A DNA stretch of 64,000 nucleotides from SZAS-103 sp038316385 (GTDB lineage: Bacteria > Pseudomonadota > Gammaproteobacteria > Xanthomonadales > Xanthomonadaceae): assembly GCA_038316385.1 (NCBI GenBank), contig JBBQAN010000005.1:62001-126000 (forward strand), written 5' to 3'. The notes below the pieces were generated by a model, which did not search any database, had not been told where the DNA came from, and worked only from the letters and a program-made list of their open reading frames with translations. Shown in pieces: positions 31,673-39,788 of the stretch (the first letter of the stretch is position 1; each line of letters begins with the position of its first letter). The position numbers were made by a program, and so were the translations under genes.

Positions 31673-32668
31673 ATGTCGGTTTCCGCCCATCAGGTGCTGC
31701 GTCCGCGCGGCCCGAACATCGAACGCATCACCACGCACCGCGCCAAGGTCGTGATCGAACCGCTCGAGCGCGGTTACGGCCACACCCTCGGCAATGCATT
31801 GCGCCGCGTGTTGCTGTCGTCGATCCCCGGCTATGCAATCACCGAAGTCGAGATCGACGGCGTGCTGCATGAATACACGACGGTTGAAGGTTTGCAGGAA
31901 GACGTCATCGAGATCCTGCTCAACCTCAAGGATGTCGCGATCCGCATGCACAACGTCGACCACAGCATGCTCACCCTGACCAAGCAGGGCAAGGGCGTCG
32001 TGACTGCCGGCGATATCAAGACCGATCATAACGTCGAGATTCTCAACACCGATCACGTGATCTGCCATCTGACGAAAGATACGTCGATCAACATGCGTCT
32101 GAAGGTCGAACGCGGCTTTGGTTACCAGCCGGCGACTGCGCGTCGCAAGCCGGATGAAGAAACCCGCACGATCGGACGTCTGATGCTCGACGCCTCGTTC
32201 TGTCCGGTCACCCGCGTTGCGTACGCAGTGGAATCTGCGCGCGTCGAACAACGCACCGACCTCGACAAACTCGTCATCGACATCGAAACCAACGGCACCA
32301 TCGATGCCGAGGAAGCCGTGCGCACAGCCGCCGACATCCTCACCGATCAGCTGTCGGTGTTCGGCGATTTCACCCATCGCGAACGCGGTGCTCCGAAGGT
32401 TGCGGCGTCCGGTATCGATCCGGTGCTGCTGCGGCCGATCGACGATCTCGAACTTACCGTGCGTTCGGCGAATTGCCTCAAGGCCGAAAACATCTATTAC
32501 ATCGGCGATCTGATCCAGAAGACCGAAGTCGAATTGCTCAAGACCCCGAACCTCGGCAAGAAGTCGCTCACCGAGATCAAGGAAGTCCTTGCTCAGCGCG
32601 GTTTGTCGCTCGGCATGAAGCTGGAGAACTGGCCGCCAGCCGGTCTGCAGCAGGGCATGATGGGCTAA
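31673..32668 (+). CDS. rpoA: DNA-directed RNA polymerase subunit alpha
   Basis: A 331-residue alpha subunit. The N-terminal assembly domain contains ERGYGHTLGNALRRVLLSS. The C-terminal domain that binds UP elements and activators (about residues 246-310) has VRSANCLKAENIYYIGDL, with the key Arg, Asn and Lys retained, then NLGKKSLTEIKEVL. The ATG at 31673 matches the family start; the upstream in-frame extension overlaps rpsD. Confidence 0.98.
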   Translation: MSVSAHQVLRPRGPNIERITTHRAKVVIEPLERGYGHTLGNALRRVLLSSIPGYAITEVEIDGVLHEYTTVEGLQEDVIEILLNLKDVAIRMHNVDHSMLTLTKQGKGVVTAGDIKTDHNVEILNTDHVICHLTKDTSINMRLKVERGFGYQPATARRKPDEETRTIGRLMLDASFCPVTRVAYAVESARVEQRTDLDKLVIDIETNGTIDAEEAVRTAADILTDQLSVFGDFTHRERGAPKVAASGIDPVLLRPIDDLELTVRSANCLKAENIYYIGDLIQKTEVELLKTPNLGKKSLTEIKEVLAQRGLSLGMKLENWPPAGLQQGMMG

Positions 32669-32734
32669 GACGTAATCGTTCAAACGCAACACTGCGCCGC
32701 AGGGCGCAGTGACTAAAAATCAGGAAGCACGATC

Positions 32735-33118
32735 ATGCGCCACCAGAAAGCCGGACGTAAATTCAGCCGCACCAGCTCGCATCGCCATGCGATGTTCAGC
32801 AACATGGCTGCGTCGCTCATCAAGCACGAACTGATTCGTACTACGCTGCCCAAGGCCAAGGAATTGCGCCGGGTCGCCGAGCCGCTGATCACGATGGCCA
32901 AGATCGATGGTGTCGCCAATCGGCGCCTCGCGTTCTCGCGCCTGCGCGATAAGCAGGCCGTCGGCAAATTGTTTGTCGAACTCGGCCCGCGTTATACGAC
33001 GCGTCCGGGTGGTTATCTGCGCATCCTCAAGTGCGGTTACCGTGCCGGCGACAACGCACCAATGGCGTACGTCGAGCTCGTGGATCGTCCGCGTTCGGAT
33101 GCCGCTTCCGCAGAGTGA
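32735..33118 (+). CDS. rplQ: 50S ribosomal protein L17
   Basis: A 127-residue L17, the last gene of the ribosomal supercluster. It begins MRHQKAGRKFSRTSSHRHAM and contains LRVAEPLIT-like LRRVAEPLITMAKID and GGYLRILKCGYRAGDNAP. A strong terminator follows. Confidence 0.98.
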   Translation: MRHQKAGRKFSRTSSHRHAMFSNMAASLIKHELIRTTLPKAKELRRVAEPLITMAKIDGVANRRLAFSRLRDKQAVGKLFVELGPRYTTRPGGYLRILKCGYRAGDNAPMAYVELVDRPRSDAASAE

Positions 33119-33139
33119 ATATCCGAAATCAGCGTAGTT

Positions 33140-33168
33140 AAAAAACCCCGGCATGACCGGGGTTTTTT
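33140..33168. terminator. Bidirectional-type terminator after rplQ
   Basis: CCCCGG (33146-33151) pairs with CCGGGG (33157-33162) around CATGA, with an A run before (33140-33145) and TTTTTT after (33163-33168). It is a textbook intrinsic terminator that ends the ribosomal supercluster. Confidence 0.92.
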
Positions 33169-33249
33169 ATGTGTTTCGTCGAAGCCACTGCTGGAACCTT
33201 GGCCGGCCAATCGTGTCAGACTTCTCACTTCAAATCAGAGTTCTCGTGC

Positions 33250-33753
33250 ATGAATCCTAGTCGATCGACGTTTCGTCTCCAGTTCTTGCTCGGCTTTCTC
33301 GCGTGTTGCGGGATGATGGCTTACGCGTTTTATTCGCAGCTCGTGCTGCACCTCAATCCATGCAACTTGTGCGTATTCCAACGCATCGCAACAATCGCCC
33401 TGGGCACTGTTTTCCTGTTGGGCGCATTGACCGGGCCGACATCGCGCGGTGGAAAAATCATCTGGAGTTTGATCGCCACCTTGATGGCTGGTGCCGGGAT
33501 GGTCGTTGCCGGGCGGCATCTGTGGATCCAGTCGCTCCCCGCTGATCAGGTTCCTTCCTGTGGTGCGCCGCTGCACGACCTGGTGCAGATGATGAGCTGG
33601 AGCAAAGTGTTCGTGAAAGTCTTCAATGGCTCCGGTGAATGCGCCGTCATCAATTGGAGATTCCTCGGTTTGGCGATGCCAGCTTGGGTGTTGATCTGTT
33701 TCGTGGTGCTCGCGCTGTGGGCTCTGTACGCCGGGTTCCGCAGCAAGCGCTAA
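33250..33753 (+). CDS. dsbB: Disulfide bond formation protein B
   Basis: A 167-residue inner-membrane protein that reoxidises DsbA and passes electrons to quinone. Four hydrophobic segments are visible. The first periplasmic loop has the CXXC pair at Cys38 and Cys41 (NPCNLCVFQR). The second loop has Cys104 (PSCGAPL) and Cys131 (GSGECAV), the pair that contacts DsbA. The ATG at 33250 gives the usual length; earlier in-frame codons run into the rplQ terminator. Confidence 0.95.
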   Translation: MNPSRSTFRLQFLLGFLACCGMMAYAFYSQLVLHLNPCNLCVFQRIATIALGTVFLLGALTGPTSRGGKIIWSLIATLMAGAGMVVAGRHLWIQSLPADQVPSCGAPLHDLVQMMSWSKVFVKVFNGSGECAVINWRFLGLAMPAWVLICFVVLALWALYAGFRSKR

Positions 33754-33771
33754 GGTTCTGGAGGAGCGTCA

Positions 33772-34269
33772 ATGAACATGAACTCCAAGGGTAGCCAAGT
33801 GGTCGGCTTGGTCGGTTGGCTGGCGATGAGCTATGCAACCGCAGCCATCGGCGCGGTGGCATCGATCAATGCTGTGTCTTTCTATCGTCAATTGTCGCAG
33901 CCGGTTTGGGCACCACCGGCTTGGTTGTTCGGCCCTGTGTGGACGTTACTGTATGGGTTGATGGGGATTTCCGCTTGGCTTGTGTGGAAATCCGGCAGCT
34001 GGCGCGATCATAGTGGCAAGCTCGCTGTCTTCGTAGTGCAATTGTTCGTCAACGGCTTGTGGAGCTGGCTTTTTTTCGCGTGGCATCACGGGGCTTTGGC
34101 TTTCGTCGATATCGTCGTGCTCTGGGTTTTGATTGCGGCGACGTTGCATGCATTCTGGCGTGTGCGTCCGCTTGCGGGTGTTCTGCTCATTCCCTATCTG
34201 TGTTGGGTGAGTTTTGCGATGGCACTTAGTTTTTCCGTTTGGCATCTGAACCCGCAAATACTCGGCTAG
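33772..34269 (+). CDS. TspO/MBR family protein
   Basis: A 165-residue membrane protein of the TspO/translocator protein family, which binds porphyrins and related ligands. Five hydrophobic segments are visible. The family signature lies at about residues 45-60 as WAPPAWLFGPVWTLLY. Later conserved aromatic and Asn residues are seen in VNGLWSWLFF. It starts 18 bases after dsbB and may share its transcript. The physiological ligand cannot be read from sequence. Confidence 0.9.
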   Translation: MNMNSKGSQVVGLVGWLAMSYATAAIGAVASINAVSFYRQLSQPVWAPPAWLFGPVWTLLYGLMGISAWLVWKSGSWRDHSGKLAVFVVQLFVNGLWSWLFFAWHHGALAFVDIVVLWVLIAATLHAFWRVRPLAGVLLIPYLCWVSFAMALSFSVWHLNPQILG

Positions 34270-34348
34270 TTCTCGTTTTGTTACGCGTGACAACAGTCTG
34301 AATGCGTCTTTTGTACGTTAGCCAGTAGGCTTTGAAGGCAGCTATGGC

Positions 34349-35800
34349 ATGATGACTGCTGCGCCGCAACAAACGACCGCCATGCACGCTGTGTCCATGC
34401 CAGATTCAACGCATCCGGTTCCACTGATACCGGAGGCGAATACATCGCAGGAATCATGGACGCCGCAAAGCTGGCGCACGCGCAAGGCGACGCAACTGCC
34501 AAATTATCCTGATGCGGACGCGCTCGAGTCTGTGCTCATCGAGTTGCGTGAACTGCCGCCGCTGGTGACTTCGTGGGAAATCCTTTCGCTCAAACAACAG
34601 CTCGCCGATGCGCAGGCCGGGAAGAGTTTTCTTCTGCAAGGCGGCGATTGCGCCGAGAGTTTCGTCGATTGCACTTCGGATGTCATCGCCAATCGGCTGA
34701 AGGTTTTGCTGCAGATGAGTCTCGTGCTCGTACACGGATTGCGCCAGCCAGTGATTCGCGTCGGACGTTTCGCTGGCCAGTACGCAAAGCCGCGTTCGGC
34801 CGACAACGAGACGCGAGATGGCCTGACGCTGCCCAGCTATCGCGGTGACATCGTCAATGGCCCGGAGTTCGAGCTTGCCGCGCGCACGCCCGATCCACGG
34901 CGCCTGCTGAAAGCGCACGCGCGTTCGGCGATGTCGATGAATTTCGTGCGTGCGCTAATCGATGGCGGCTTCGCCGACCTGCATCATCCCGAATACTGGA
35001 ACCTCGACTGGGTCGGTCATTCGCCGTTGTCCGACGAATACACGCGCATGGTCGCGGCGATCGGCGATGCGGTGCGTTTCATGGAAACGATCTCCGGTGA
35101 ATCCCTGCACAACCTCAATCGCGCCAACTTTTACACATCGCACGAAGCGCTGCTTTTGCCTTATGAGGAAGCGCTCACGCGCGAGGTTCCGCGCCAGCAC
35201 GGCAGCTTCAACCTGAGTACCCATTTCCCATGGATCGGCATGCGCACCGCCGCGCTCGACGGCGCGCACGTCGAATACTTGCGTGGCGTGCGAAATCCGA
35301 TCGGCTTGAAAGTCGGTGCTGCAATGACAGCCGATGGTTTGCTGCGTTTGCTGGATGTGCTCTCGCCCGCCAACGAACCCGGCCGTATCGCGCTGATCCA
35401 CCGCTTCGGCGCATCGCGTATCGTCGAGTTGCTGCCGCCGCTGATCGACGCGGTGGAGCGCGAAGGCCGCCGCGTGTTGTGGATTTCCGACCCGATGCAC
35501 GGCAATACCGAGAGCACGTCCAACGGTTACAAGACGCGCCCGTTCGCGGCGATCCGCAGCGAACTTGAGCAGGCCTTCGAGATCCACGCAGCGCATGGCT
35601 CGCTGCTCGGAGGCGTACATCTGGAGTTGACCGGCGAGAACGTCACCGAATGCACCGGTGGCGCGCGCGAGCTCACCGAAACCGATCTCGAACGCGCCTA
35701 CCACTCCACAGTCGATCCACGGTTGAATTACGAACAATCGCTGGAGATCGCGATGCTGATCGTGCGCAAGCGAACTGCATTGGCGGCGCACGCTGGCTGA
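34349..35800 (+). CDS. Type II 3-deoxy-7-phosphoheptulonate (DAHP) synthase
   Basis: A 483-residue class II (plant-type) DAHP synthase, which joins phosphoenolpyruvate and erythrose 4-phosphate in the first step of the shikimate pathway. Signatures are QGGDCAES (97-104, with the metal-binding Cys101), GRFAGQYAKPRS, HFPWIGMRT, GLKVG and WISDPMHGNT. It is unrelated in sequence to the AroF/G/H class I enzymes. Several ATGs lie close together at the start (34349, 34352, 34382), so the N-terminus is uncertain. Confidence 0.95.
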   Translation: MMTAAPQQTTAMHAVSMPDSTHPVPLIPEANTSQESWTPQSWRTRKATQLPNYPDADALESVLIELRELPPLVTSWEILSLKQQLADAQAGKSFLLQGGDCAESFVDCTSDVIANRLKVLLQMSLVLVHGLRQPVIRVGRFAGQYAKPRSADNETRDGLTLPSYRGDIVNGPEFELAARTPDPRRLLKAHARSAMSMNFVRALIDGGFADLHHPEYWNLDWVGHSPLSDEYTRMVAAIGDAVRFMETISGESLHNLNRANFYTSHEALLLPYEEALTREVPRQHGSFNLSTHFPWIGMRTAALDGAHVEYLRGVRNPIGLKVGAAMTADGLLRLLDVLSPANEPGRIALIHRFGASRIVELLPPLIDAVEREGRRVLWISDPMHGNTESTSNGYKTRPFAAIRSELEQAFEIHAAHGSLLGGVHLELTGENVTECTGGARELTETDLERAYHSTVDPRLNYEQSLEIAMLIVRKRTALAAHAG

Positions 35801-35850
35801 CGAGAAGCCGGGTTTGTGGTTTCGGTTCGGCGTGAGTCCCGCGATGCAAT

Positions 35851-35874
35851 CCTTCGACAGCTCAGGATGCGCGG
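35851..35874. repeat. Short REP-like fragment
   Basis: CCTTCGACAGCTCAGGATGC (35851-35870) resembles the core of a common bacterial interspersed repeat of the form TTCGACAGGCTCA. A related copy in the other orientation is at 48657-48684. It lies in the gap before the secreted propeller gene. Short, so only weakly supported. Confidence 0.35.
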
Positions 35875-35939
35875 AGCCTGCAAGAACGAATCTCGAGCAT
35901 CGGCGTAAACTGAGCGACGACTTTTTCGGAGCTTCTTCG

Positions 35940-38900
35940 ATGTCACTGCGCCCCGCGTCTGTGCTGCTCGTTATCTCGGCTCTCGCAGCACTGTCGACAT
36001 CTGCGCAAGCGTTTGGCGCGCAAGTCCTCGCCCCCAAGTCCAGCAGCAATCTGTCCGCACCATTTGCCGATGGCTTGAGTTGGCGATTGATCGGTCCTCA
36101 GCGCGGCGGTTGGGGCACTGTCGCGGTCGGCATCGCCGATCAACCCGATACGTTCTATTTCGGTGCGGCCGGCGGCGGCATCTGGAAGACGCTCGATGCC
36201 GGACGCACATGGCAACCAATCTTCGATCACGGCCCATCGTCGATCGGCGCGCTGGCGATCGCGCAGTCCGATCCGCGCGTGCTGTACGCGGGCACTGGGC
36301 AGGTGACCACGCGCTACGACATGGCGGCGGGCGAGGGCGTCTATAAATCCATTGATTCCGGGGCGACATGGAACTCTGTCGGGCTCGCAGCCACGCGCCA
36401 TATCGGCGCGATCTGGATCGATCCGCGCGATGCGAACACCGTGATGGTTGCCGCGTTCGGTCACATGTTCGGGCCGAATCCGGAGCGCGGCGTATTCCGA
36501 TCCGAGAACGGCGGCAAGACCTGGACGAAAACCCTGTTCGTCAGCGCGGAAACCGGCGCGGTCGATCTCGCGGTCGACCCGGAAGATTCCAACATCGTGT
36601 TCGCGGCAGTGTGGCAGGCGCACTTTCTGCCATGGATGAGTTATTTCACGCCGAACATCGGCAGCGAGAGCGGCATCTGGAAATCGACCGATGGCGGACG
36701 TCATTGGGTTCGCGTCGGTGGCAACGGCTGGCCCGAGGGCAAGCTTGGCCGCATCGGTCTTGCGGCGACACACACGGCGCAGGGCACGCGCATCTATGCG
36801 GTGGTCGATGCCGAAGCCAATGGCGGCCTGTATCGCTCCGACGATGCAGGTGCGAGCTGGAAAAAAGTCAACGCCGATGGCGAGTTGATCAACAGCTATT
36901 TCTCCAGCCTGACCGCAGTGCCGAGTAATCCCGATGCGGTGTACGCGATGGGTCGCTCGATCCATCTGTGTACAGCGGGCGGCACGCATTGCGAGATCGT
37001 GAAGGGTTCGCCGGGCGGCGACGATTATCATTACCTGTGGATCAATCCGAAGCGGCCCGAGCGCATGATCACCGGCTCCGATCAGGGCACGGTGGTGACG
37101 GTGGATGGTGGCAAGAGTTGGTCGAGCTGGTACAACCAGCCGACCGGCCAGCTCTACCATCTCGCAACCGACAATCGTTTTCCGTACTGGATCTACGCGG
37201 GCCAGCAGGACAACGGTACGGTCGCGATCGCAAGCCGCAGCGATTACGGTTCGATCGGTGATCGCGATTGGCACCCGGTCGGTGCCGACGAACGTGACGA
37301 CGAAATCCCCGATCCGCGCAATCCGGAGATTGTCTACGGCTCGGGACTCGGCGGAAAACTCACGCGCTGGGATGCGCGCAATGGCGAAGTGCAAAACATT
37401 TCGCCGTGGCCAGTTTCCACCTACGGTGCGCGGCCGACATCGGTGAAATACCACTACACCTGGATCACGCCGATCGCGGTGTCGCAGCTCGCGCCGTATC
37501 CGCTGTATCAGGGCGCGCAGGTGTTGTTCCGTTCGCTCGACCAAGGTGCAACATGGCAAATAATTAGTCCGGACCTTTCATCGAAAGACCCCAATCGGAA
37601 AGATTGCGCAGGCGATCTCGAACCGGATGCTGCGCGTGCTTGCGGCTACGGCGTGGTCTTCAGCTTCGGTCTGTCGCCGCGCGACAACGACGAGATCTGG
37701 CTCGGCATGACCGATGGCCAGGTGCAGCTGACGCGCGATGCCGGCAAAAGCTGGAGCAACGTCGCGCCGCCGACGCTGCCGCATTGGGCGAAGATCAGTT
37801 CTGTCGATGTCTCGGCGCTTGATCCTGGCACGGCTTACATCGCGGTGGACAATCATCGCGAGGACGATTTTAGTCCGCTGGTCTGGCGCACGCATGACTA
37901 CGGAAAAACCTGGACGAAAATCGTCGCCGGATTGCCCGTGAAGCATTTCGTCAGCGCGGTGCGCGCCGATCCAGGGAAGCGCGGCCTGTTGTACGCAGGC
38001 GCCGACCAGGGCGTGTACGTGTCATTCGACGACGGCGCGCACTGGCAGTCGCTACAACGCAACCTGCCGAATGCGATCGTCACCGATCTCGCGGTGCACG
38101 GCGACGACCTGATCGCGGCAACGCAAGGCCGCGCGATCTGGGTACTCGACGATCTCGCGCCGTTGCGCGAAGCCGACGCGGCGATCCTCAAGCAAGCTGC
38201 ACATCTGTTCGAGCCGGCGACTGCGATGCGCGTGCGTCCGAACCAGAACAAGGACACGCCGCTGCCGCGCGAAGAACCGGTCGGCAAGAATCCGCCGAAC
38301 GGAGCGATCTTTGACTACTGGCTCGCACGCGATGCGCATGCGCCTGTCGTGCTGAGCATCTTCGATGCGTCGGGAAAACTCGTGCGGAAATTCGCGAGCG
38401 ACGATGTCGCGCCAAAACTTCCTGCCGAACGTTACTTCGAGCAACGCTGGTCGCAGGCACCGATGAATCCGTCCGTGCATGCTGGCATGCATCGTTACGT
38501 CTGGAACCTGCGCATGCTGCGGCCGACGACAGGACAATACGGTTACAGCATCGCTGCGATCGACGGCGACGATACGCCATTGTTGCCCGAAGGCATGCTG
38601 GTCGCGCCAGGCCGCTATCAGGCATCGCTGAGCGTGGATGGACACGATTACCGCACGATGTTCACGGTGCAAGCCGATCCGCGCGTCGCGGTCGATCACA
38701 CTGCGGTGGAAGCGGCAATCGCCCTGTCGAACGATGTCGTAGCGGCGCTCGACAAGCAATTTGTTGCCAATGGCCAGGCACAGGCGGTGCAAAAGCAAAT
38801 CGCTGCACTGGACAAGAAAATTGCTGCGGATCCGGCCAAGGCCGCGCTCGGAAAAATGCTTGCGGACTACGAGGCGAAACTCGCGCCGCTACTATCCGGC

Positions 38901-39185
38901 GAAGACAAAGACGCATTGAATCTCGGCCCAATCGGCGAGGCACTCAGTTCATTGCAGGTCGATCTGGAAGGTTCCGATCGCACGCCGACGCAGCCGCAAC
39001 GCGACGTGTATGCGCGCTATGCAGGATTGCTGGATCGTGCTCTCGCAGCATGGGCCGCGCTCGATGCATCCGATCTGCAACAACTCAACACGTCCTTGCA
39101 CGCTGCCGGACTCGATACGATCAAAGTGCCGACGCGTGCCGAGATCCCGGCAAACGATGCCGGTGTCTCAAGAGAAATGCCGTAG
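35940..39185 (+). CDS. Large secreted Asp-box (BNR/sortilin-type) beta-propeller protein
   Basis: A 1081-residue exported protein. The signal peptide is at about residues 1-25, cleaved near AQA-FG. About ten Asp-box motifs of the form SxDxGxTW are spread over the first 700 residues, for example LDAGRTW, IDSGATW, ENGGKTW, TDGGRHW, DDAGASW, VDGGKSW, LDQGATW and RDAGKSW, as in propellers of the sortilin/VPS10 and xyloglucanase-like families. The C-terminal third has a beta-sandwich-like part and a charged helical end. Catalytic residues were not identified, so glycosidase activity is not claimed. The ATG at 35940 gives the clean signal peptide. Confidence 0.85.
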   Translation: MSLRPASVLLVISALAALSTSAQAFGAQVLAPKSSSNLSAPFADGLSWRLIGPQRGGWGTVAVGIADQPDTFYFGAAGGGIWKTLDAGRTWQPIFDHGPSSIGALAIAQSDPRVLYAGTGQVTTRYDMAAGEGVYKSIDSGATWNSVGLAATRHIGAIWIDPRDANTVMVAAFGHMFGPNPERGVFRSENGGKTWTKTLFVSAETGAVDLAVDPEDSNIVFAAVWQAHFLPWMSYFTPNIGSESGIWKSTDGGRHWVRVGGNGWPEGKLGRIGLAATHTAQGTRIYAVVDAEANGGLYRSDDAGASWKKVNADGELINSYFSSLTAVPSNPDAVYAMGRSIHLCTAGGTHCEIVKGSPGGDDYHYLWINPKRPERMITGSDQGTVVTVDGGKSWSSWYNQPTGQLYHLATDNRFPYWIYAGQQDNGTVAIASRSDYGSIGDRDWHPVGADERDDEIPDPRNPEIVYGSGLGGKLTRWDARNGEVQNISPWPVSTYGARPTSVKYHYTWITPIAVSQLAPYPLYQGAQVLFRSLDQGATWQIISPDLSSKDPNRKDCAGDLEPDAARACGYGVVFSFGLSPRDNDEIWLGMTDGQVQLTRDAGKSWSNVAPPTLPHWAKISSVDVSALDPGTAYIAVDNHREDDFSPLVWRTHDYGKTWTKIVAGLPVKHFVSAVRADPGKRGLLYAGADQGVYVSFDDGAHWQSLQRNLPNAIVTDLAVHGDDLIAATQGRAIWVLDDLAPLREADAAILKQAAHLFEPATAMRVRPNQNKDTPLPREEPVGKNPPNGAIFDYWLARDAHAPVVLSIFDASGKLVRKFASDDVAPKLPAERYFEQRWSQAPMNPSVHAGMHRYVWNLRMLRPTTGQYGYSIAAIDGDDTPLLPEGMLVAPGRYQASLSVDGHDYRTMFTVQADPRVAVDHTAVEAAIALSNDVVAALDKQFVANGQAQAVQKQIAALDKKIAADPAKAALGKMLADYEAKLAPLLSGEDKDALNLGPIGEALSSLQVDLEGSDRTPTQPQRDVYARYAGLLDRALAAWAALDASDLQQLNTSLHAAGLDTIKVPTRAEIPANDAGVSREMP

Positions 39186-39225
39186 GGTGCGCCGCGCGAA
39201 CAATTTGCCGGATTGAAAACATCGC

Positions 39226-39241
39226 GCGCGCAGCAGCGCGC
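39226..39241. terminator. GC-rich hairpin between convergent genes
   Basis: GCGCGC (39226-39231) pairs with GCGCGC (39236-39241) around AGCA in the 64-base gap between the propeller gene and the convergent membrane-protein gene. No T run is present on either strand, so termination is only possible. Confidence 0.3.
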
Positions 39242-39249
39242 TACGCACG

Positions 39250-39762
39250 TCAGTTGCTTAGGAGCGCGCGACGCGCGCGCAGATTGCGGATGTTCCAACC
39301 CAGGATCAGCACGACAAGCACATTGATGATCACCACCGAAACGGTGATCCAGCCGGGGTGATGCCAAAGTGCTAGCACCTCTACCGGGAGATACACCATC
39401 GCGCCGACACAGCCGAGCCAGGAAGCCCACGGCTTGTCACGCCAGAGGCCCCAGGCTTCGGCGCCGTGGATACTCGAATAGACCACCAGCGCGGCCGCGA
39501 CGATATGGATATCCCCGTTACCGGTGTGCTTCATCAGGGTGGCGAAGAAGCCGTTATCCGGGTTGAGATGGTGGCGCTCTATCTGCGTGCCGATCCAGTC
39601 GTGCATGCGTTGCGCGCCCCAGAACTCCAGACCGATGGCTGTCGCCAGCGCGAGCAAGGATTTGATCGCCACGCCGACGGCGATCAACCACGGCCCGGCG
39701 TGCTGGCGCACTTCTTTGGCGCTGATGTGATGGTGTTCGCCGACGTGGCTCGGATCGTTCAT
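39250..39762 (-). CDS. DUF2127-like membrane protein
   Basis: A 170-residue protein with about four hydrophobic segments and histidine-rich ends (HVGEHHH at the N-terminus). The middle has HGAEAWGLWRDKPWASWLG followed by GAMVYLPVEVLALW, which resembles the conserved core of DUF2127 membrane proteins. No function is known for the family. It lies 26 bases downstream of typA on the same strand and could be cotranscribed. Confidence 0.7.
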   Translation of the reverse strand: MNDPSHVGEHHHISAKEVRQHAGPWLIAVGVAIKSLLALATAIGLEFWGAQRMHDWIGTQIERHHLNPDNGFFATLMKHTGNGDIHIVAAALVVYSSIHGAEAWGLWRDKPWASWLGCVGAMVYLPVEVLALWHHPGWITVSVVIINVLVVLILGWNIRNLRARRALLSN

Positions 39763-39788
39763 CGATTTTTACTGGTCGATCGTCCGCA

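Noticed and set aside
33169..33249. In-frame N-terminal extension of dsbB
   Set aside because: It begins at the terminator T run after rplQ and adds a segment not seen in DsbB proteins.
38688..39185. Separate gene for the C-terminal helical part of the propeller protein
   Set aside because: The frame is continuous with the propeller, and no internal ribosome site or start was convincing.
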